Positions 7,881 through 11,525 of a stretch of 11,525 nt of DNA are shown piece after piece. Positions within the stretch are counted from its first letter, which is position 1, and each line of letters begins with the position of its first letter. Origin of the DNA: Sphingomonas sp. (lineage in GTDB: Bacteria; Pseudomonadota; Alphaproteobacteria; Sphingomonadales; Sphingomonadaceae); assembly GCA_019247755.1 (NCBI GenBank), contig JAFBAM010000222.1, positions 1-11,525 of the forward strand, read 5' to 3'. The position numbers and the translations under genes were made by a program. The notes beneath the pieces are model-generated. The model saw only the letters and a list, made by a program, of their open reading frames with translations, made no database searches and was not told the origin of the DNA.

Positions 7881-9299
7881 GTGAATCGCGAAACCGCTGC
7901 ACCCACTGCGCATGAGCATCAGGACGGACTGCCGGTCCCGCGGCGATACTGGTCCGCTGCCGCGATCTGGCTCGCCCTGTCGATGGCGGTGCTCGACGGC
8001 TCAATCGCCAACGTGGCATTGCCGACGATCGCCGGCGACCTAGGGGCTTCGCCCGCGACGTCCGTTTGGATCGTCAATGCCTACCAGCTGACGATCACCA
8101 TCCTGCTGCTGCCGCTTGCCGCTTACGGCGACCGTTGCGGCTACCGCCAAATCTATATCCCAGGTCTCGTCTTCTTCACCCTGGGCTCGCTTGGATGTGC
8201 ACTCTCGCATAGCCTCACGGATCTGATCGGAGCGCGAGTGTTCCAGGGCATTGGCGCGGCCTGCATCATGAGCATGAACGCCGCGCTGGTCCGCGCCACT
8301 TATCCGGCGGACATGCTTGGGCGAGGCATCGGCTATAACGCGCTCGTGCTGTCGATGTCGGCGGCGGCCGGACCGACGCTCGCCGCGCTGATCCTTAGCG
8401 TCGCGTCGTGGCCGTGGCTGTTCCTCATCAACCTGCCAATCGGCGTTGCGGCCGTGGTCATCGGCATCAAGGCGCTGCCGCACGTCGAAGGCCACGGGCA
8501 CCCCTTCGACTGGATTGCGGCCCTGTTGAGCGCCGCGATGATGGGCTGCACGGTCTTCGGAGCCGAGACTTTCGCGCGCGAAAGCGGCGTGCTTGGCGCC
8601 GCGCTAATCGCCGTTGGGATCGCGGCGGGCGCGCTCCTCGTGCGGCGCGAGTGGGGCGACCCGGCGCCTTTGTTCCCCGTCGACCTCCTCAAGATCCGTA
8701 TCTTCAGCATGTCGATTGGGACGTCGACCGTCTCCTTCGCGGCCCAGATGCTTGCCTATGTGACCCTGCCGTTCCTGTTTCAGTCAGTGCTGGGCCGAAG
8801 CGCGTTCGAGACGGGGCTGCTAATGACGCCGTGGCCGTTGGCGCTCGGTGTCGTCGCGCCGATCGCCGGGCGGCTCGCCGACAAGGTTCGGGCCGGGCTG
8901 ATCGGCGGCGTTGGGCTGGCGATCTTCGCCTTCGGGCTGTTCATGCTGTCGCGGCTCGGGACGCACCCCGCGACGCTCGACATCGTCTGGCGAATGGCGG
9001 TGTGCGGTGCCGGATTCGGGCTGTTCCAATCGCCTAACAACCGTACCATCGTGAGCTCGGCGCCGCGCCAGCGATCCGGAGCTGCGGGGGGAATGCTGGC
9101 GACCGCGCGGTTGCTTGGACAGACGTCGGGCGCTGTGGCGGTCGGGGTCGCTTTCCATCTGTCGAGCGTCCGCGTCGGACCGAGCCTGCTCGCCGCATCC
9201 GCGGTCGCGGCGCTCGTCGCCGCGGGCCTCAGCCTTTTGCGGCTCCGTTCGCCAAGAACGGCCCATCGCCGTGAAGAAGGCGCGACCATTCTCGACTAG
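7881..9299 (+). CDS. MFS multidrug exporter, DHA2 family (14 transmembrane segments)
   Basis: A drug:H+ antiporter of the QacA/EmrB-like DHA2 group in the inner membrane. I can place 14 hydrophobic segments along the protein, the hallmark of DHA2. The first helix carries AVLDGSIANVALPTI, matching the family's LD-TIVNVALP motif with its membrane aspartate. GDRCGYR is the motif A loop after helix 2, RVFQGIGAA resembles motif B, and a long hydrophobic GYNALVLSMSAAAGPTLA covers the motif C region. The start is uncertain: I give GTG at 7881 (472 residues), but a TTG at 7845 would add 12 residues. Neither has a good ribosome site. It follows the methyltransferase by 65 bases and precedes cvpA by 27 bases. 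No dedicated regulator or membrane-fusion partner is adjacent. The substrate is unknown. Confidence 0.88.
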   Translation: MNRETAAPTAHEHQDGLPVPRRYWSAAAIWLALSMAVLDGSIANVALPTIAGDLGASPATSVWIVNAYQLTITILLLPLAAYGDRCGYRQIYIPGLVFFTLGSLGCALSHSLTDLIGARVFQGIGAACIMSMNAALVRATYPADMLGRGIGYNALVLSMSAAAGPTLAALILSVASWPWLFLINLPIGVAAVVIGIKALPHVEGHGHPFDWIAALLSAAMMGCTVFGAETFARESGVLGAALIAVGIAAGALLVRREWGDPAPLFPVDLLKIRIFSMSIGTSTVSFAAQMLAYVTLPFLFQSVLGRSAFETGLLMTPWPLALGVVAPIAGRLADKVRAGLIGGVGLAIFAFGLFMLSRLGTHPATLDIVWRMAVCGAGFGLFQSPNNRTIVSSAPRQRSGAAGGMLATARLLGQTSGAVAVGVAFHLSSVRVGPSLLAASAVAALVAAGLSLLRLRSPRTAHRREEGATILD

Positions 9300-9326
9300 G
9301 CTGTTGGTGTCCGCTAGCGCCGAGCT

Positions 9327-9851
9327 GTGACCGCGCTCGACGTCTTCGTTTTCCTCCTGCTGATCGGCGGCGGCGCCGTTGGCTTCGTGCGCGGGTTCGT
9401 GCACGAGGTCATCTCGCTGTTCGCCTGGGTTGTCGCGATCGCCATGCTGAAGCTGTTCCACACGCAGCTGTGGACCGGGATCATCAATAGCTTCCACACC
9501 AGCTCGGCCGCGGCGGCAGTCCTCGCCTTTGCGATCCTGTTCGTGCCCACCTTCGTCGTCGTGAAGCTGCTCGCGCGGCTGATCGGGGGAAAGACGCGGC
9601 GGCATTCCCTGCTCGGTCCGTTCGATCGCGTGCTCGGCGGCGGGTTCGGGGCGCTGAAGGGCCTGCTCGGCGCGACGCTCTTTTTCTTGCTGGCGAACCT
9701 CGCAACCGACATGGTCTATGGCCCGCAGGCCGATCGCCCGCACTGGATGACCAAGTCGCATACCTATCCGCTGCTGAATGCCAGCGGGCGCGCGATCGTC
9801 GATTGGGTCGAGGCGCGGCGGCTGAAGCCGAACAAGGTCGGCGAGCAATGA
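9327..9851 (+). CDS. cvpA: CvpA family membrane protein
   Basis: A 174-residue inner-membrane protein of the CvpA family (colicin V production protein), linked in other bacteria to envelope stability and named for colicin V secretion; its molecular activity is not settled. About four hydrophobic segments lie at 4-22, 27-45, 60-84 and 103-127. GPFDRVLGGGFGALKG at 97-112 matches the family's DR-LG---G---G signature. The start is GTG at 9327 with only a poor GAG upstream. The C-terminal 45 residues are polar and probably cytoplasmic. The stop overlaps the cysS start as ATGA, so cysS translation is likely coupled. In many alphaproteobacteria cvpA directly follows radA; here they are about 3.4 kb apart. 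Confidence 0.9.
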   Translation: MTALDVFVFLLLIGGGAVGFVRGFVHEVISLFAWVVAIAMLKLFHTQLWTGIINSFHTSSAAAAVLAFAILFVPTFVVVKLLARLIGGKTRRHSLLGPFDRVLGGGFGALKGLLGATLFFLLANLATDMVYGPQADRPHWMTKSHTYPLLNASGRAIVDWVEARRLKPNKVGEQ

Positions 9852-11152
9852 TCCGCCTCCACGATACGATGACGCGGGAGAAGCGCGACTTCGTCCCCGC
9901 CGATCCCAAGCGTATCACAATGTATGTGTGCGGCCCGACGGTCTACGGTCGAGCGCACATTGGCAACGCGCGGCCAGCGGTGGTGTTCGACACGCTGGCG
10001 CGGCTGATCCGGCACGAATTTGGGGCGGACAGCCTGATCTATGCCCGCAACGTTACCGACGTGGACGACAAGATCATTGCATCAGCTGCCGAAGAGGGCG
10101 TCGATCCCTCGGCGATCACCGAGCGCTACGAGCGGTTCTATCTCGATGACATGGGCGCCCTCGGCGTGAACCCGCCGGACATCGCGCCGCACTGCACACG
10201 CGAAATCCCACAGATGGTCGCGATGATCCAGCGCCTGATCGAGACCGGCAATGCCTATGAGGCCCAGGAACACGTGCTGTTCTCGGTCCCGAGCGATGTG
10301 GATTATGGTGAGCTGAGCCGGCGGGACCGCGACGCGATGGTCGCGGGCGCGCGGGTCGAAGTCGCGCCGTATAAGCGCGACCCTGCCGATTTTGTTCTGT
10401 GGAAGCCTAGCGCCGAGGACGTTATCGGTTGGGATTCGCCCTGGGGCCGCGGGCGTCCCGGCTGGCATGTCGAATGTTCGGCCATGATCGAGAGGCACCT
10501 TGGCGAGACGATAGACATCCACGGTGGCGGGCTCGACCTCATCTTCCCGCACCACGAGAACGAGATTGCGCAGAGCCGCTGCGCGCACGCCGGCGCGCCG
10601 CTCGCGCGCTACTGGGTGCACAATGGCTTCGTCGACATGGGCGCCGAGAAGATGTCGAAGAGCCTTGGCAACATCATCACGCCGGAAGAATTACTAAAGT
10701 CGCACAAGGGCGCGACGCTGCGCCTTGCGTTGCTAAGCGCGCATTACCGCCAGCCGCTGCCGTGGACCGAGGCGCTGATCGATCAGGCTAAGGCGACGCT
10801 GGACGGCCTCTATCGCAAGGCTGGCGATGCAGAAGCCGGGGAGGTCGACGCTGGCGTGCTCGACGCGCTCCGTGACGACCTAAACACCCCGCTTGCCTTG
10901 TCCCGGCTGGCCCAGCTCGATGGAGGAGAGTTGAAGGCCAGCGCTAACTTGCTCGGCCTGCTCGGAAGTTCATCCGCGGAGTGGTTCCAGGGTGAAGGCG
11001 ATGCTTCGGCGATCCAAGACCGGATCGCCGCGCGCGCCGAGGCCAAGAAGAACCGCGACTTCGCGGCGGCCGACCGAATTCGCGAGGAGCTGAAGGCCGA
11101 AGGCATCGTCCTGGAGGATGGCCCCCACGGCACTACGTGGCGCCGGGAATGA
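9848..11152 (+). CDS. cysS: Cysteinyl-tRNA synthetase
   Basis: A class I aminoacyl-tRNA synthetase that charges tRNA-Cys in the cytoplasm. The HIGH-type signature is AHIGN at 36-40, preceded by YVCGPTVY, and KMSKS is at 268-272. The zinc site that selects cysteine is complete: Cys28, Cys210 in GWHVECSAM, and His235 and Glu239 in FPHHENE. The anticodon-binding DALR-type region starts near LRDDLNTPLALSRL (341-354). At 434 residues it is slightly shorter than the E. coli enzyme (461), mainly in the C-terminal part. I chose the ATG at 9848 because it overlaps the cvpA stop (ATGA) and begins the family's MIRLHDT opening; an upstream TTG at 9803 in the same frame is not needed. Its own stop overlaps the start of the next gene in the same way. 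Confidence 0.97.
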   Translation: MIRLHDTMTREKRDFVPADPKRITMYVCGPTVYGRAHIGNARPAVVFDTLARLIRHEFGADSLIYARNVTDVDDKIIASAAEEGVDPSAITERYERFYLDDMGALGVNPPDIAPHCTREIPQMVAMIQRLIETGNAYEAQEHVLFSVPSDVDYGELSRRDRDAMVAGARVEVAPYKRDPADFVLWKPSAEDVIGWDSPWGRGRPGWHVECSAMIERHLGETIDIHGGGLDLIFPHHENEIAQSRCAHAGAPLARYWVHNGFVDMGAEKMSKSLGNIITPEELLKSHKGATLRLALLSAHYRQPLPWTEALIDQAKATLDGLYRKAGDAEAGEVDAGVLDALRDDLNTPLALSRLAQLDGGELKASANLLGLLGSSSAEWFQGEGDASAIQDRIAARAEAKKNRDFAAADRIREELKAEGIVLEDGPHGTTWRRE

Positions 11153-11525
11153 CCAATGTCCTCTACACGACAGAGATCCTTCGGCTGGCGGCGTCGCTGA
11201 GCGACCCGCACGATCTCGATCGGGAGGACGGTTGCGCCGAGGTTCGTTCGCCGACGTGCGGCAGCAGGGTGCGGATGGCGGTGCAGCTCGACGATGACCG
11301 GCGCGTGGAACGCCTGTCGATGCAGGTACAGGCCTGCGCCTTTGGCCAGGCCTCGGCGGCGCTCGTCGAACGGCACAGCCGTGGCCGCGCTCATGACGAG
11401 GTGTCGGAGGCGATGCTGTCGCTGAGCCGGTGGCTGGCCTGCGAGCATGACCAGGCAGGCGCTTGGCCGGGGATCGCGGCGCTTGCCCCGGCACGCGATC
11501 GCAAGGCGCGGCACGGCGCGATTTT
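11149..11525 (+). CDS. IscU/NifU-N-like iron-sulfur scaffold protein, C-terminus cut by window edge
   Basis: An ATG overlapping the cysS stop (ATGA) opens a frame that runs 125 codons to the right edge. The product resembles the IscU/SufU/NifU N-terminal scaffold family, on which Fe-S clusters are built. SPTCGSRV at 34-41 corresponds to the PxCGD loop and gives Cys37. QACAFGQASAAL at 61-72 corresponds to the GC--A-AS loop and gives Cys63; the 26-residue spacing equals that in E. coli IscU. The usual aspartate two residues after the first cysteine is Ser39. Where IscU has its third cysteine (KIHCSIL), this protein reads RKARHGAI, with His122 at the aligned spot. Cys98 is another cysteine but lies elsewhere. 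It may be a divergent scaffold or a non-cluster relative. Only a few C-terminal residues are likely missing. Confidence 0.75.
   Translation, partial: MTNVLYTTEILRLAASLSDPHDLDREDGCAEVRSPTCGSRVRMAVQLDDDRRVERLSMQVQACAFGQASAALVERHSRGRAHDEVSEAMLSLSRWLACEHDQAGAWPGIAALAPARDRKARHGAI

Noticed and set aside
8820..9848. 342-codon minus-strand open frame opposite the DHA2 exporter and cvpA
   Set aside because: The translation is very rich in charged residues and Gln with no recognisable domain, and it is antisense to two good genes.
10810..11514. 234-codon minus-strand open frame opposite the end of cysS and the IscU-like gene
   Set aside because: It has no motifs and an Arg/Ser/Pro-rich composition, and the plus strand holds genes with conserved residues and ATGA coupling.

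Overview
The window looks like chromosomal DNA from a high-GC alphaproteobacterium, most likely of the order Sphingomonadales. This rests on the codon use, the style of the RadA, CvpA, CysS and IscU-like proteins, and the membrane PAS protein at the left edge. I see no tRNA, rRNA, CRISPR array, insertion sequence or phage gene. The DNA is almost fully coding, and no intergenic stretch exceeds about 100 bases.

Left block (1-4513), all on the minus strand. Read in the direction of transcription: a CPA1-type Na+/H+ antiporter (3278-4513), an EntS-like major facilitator exporter (2000-3268), cysteine synthase cysK (1070-1996), and after a 100-base gap a multi-pass membrane protein with a PAS domain that runs off the left edge (1-969). 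The first three are nearly contiguous (9-base and 3-base gaps) and probably form one operon.

Middle block (4514-6989). A 71-base divergent gap separates the antiporter from radA (4585-5952, plus strand), a DNA-repair ATPase. RadA ends tail to tail with a polyprenyl-phosphate-type family 2 glycosyltransferase (5949-6989, minus), and the two stop codons overlap.

Right block (6990-11525). A 94-base divergent gap separates the glycosyltransferase from a rightward gene row: SAM-dependent methyltransferase (7084-7815), 14-helix DHA2-type drug exporter (about 7881-9299), cvpA (9327-9851), cysS (9848-11152) and an IscU/NifU-N-like scaffold protein cut by the right edge (11149-11525). The cvpA/cysS and cysS/iscU-like junctions are both ATGA overlaps, so the last three genes are probably translationally coupled.

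Most of this is ordinary housekeeping and membrane-transport content. The points most worth a second look are the IscU-like protein, which keeps two scaffold cysteines but lacks the usual aspartate and apparently the third cysteine; the possible alternative hairpins ahead of the DHA2 exporter; the antiporter-exporter-cysK operon; and the separation of radA from cvpA by glycan and transport genes. I did not find convincing evidence of a wholly new system.
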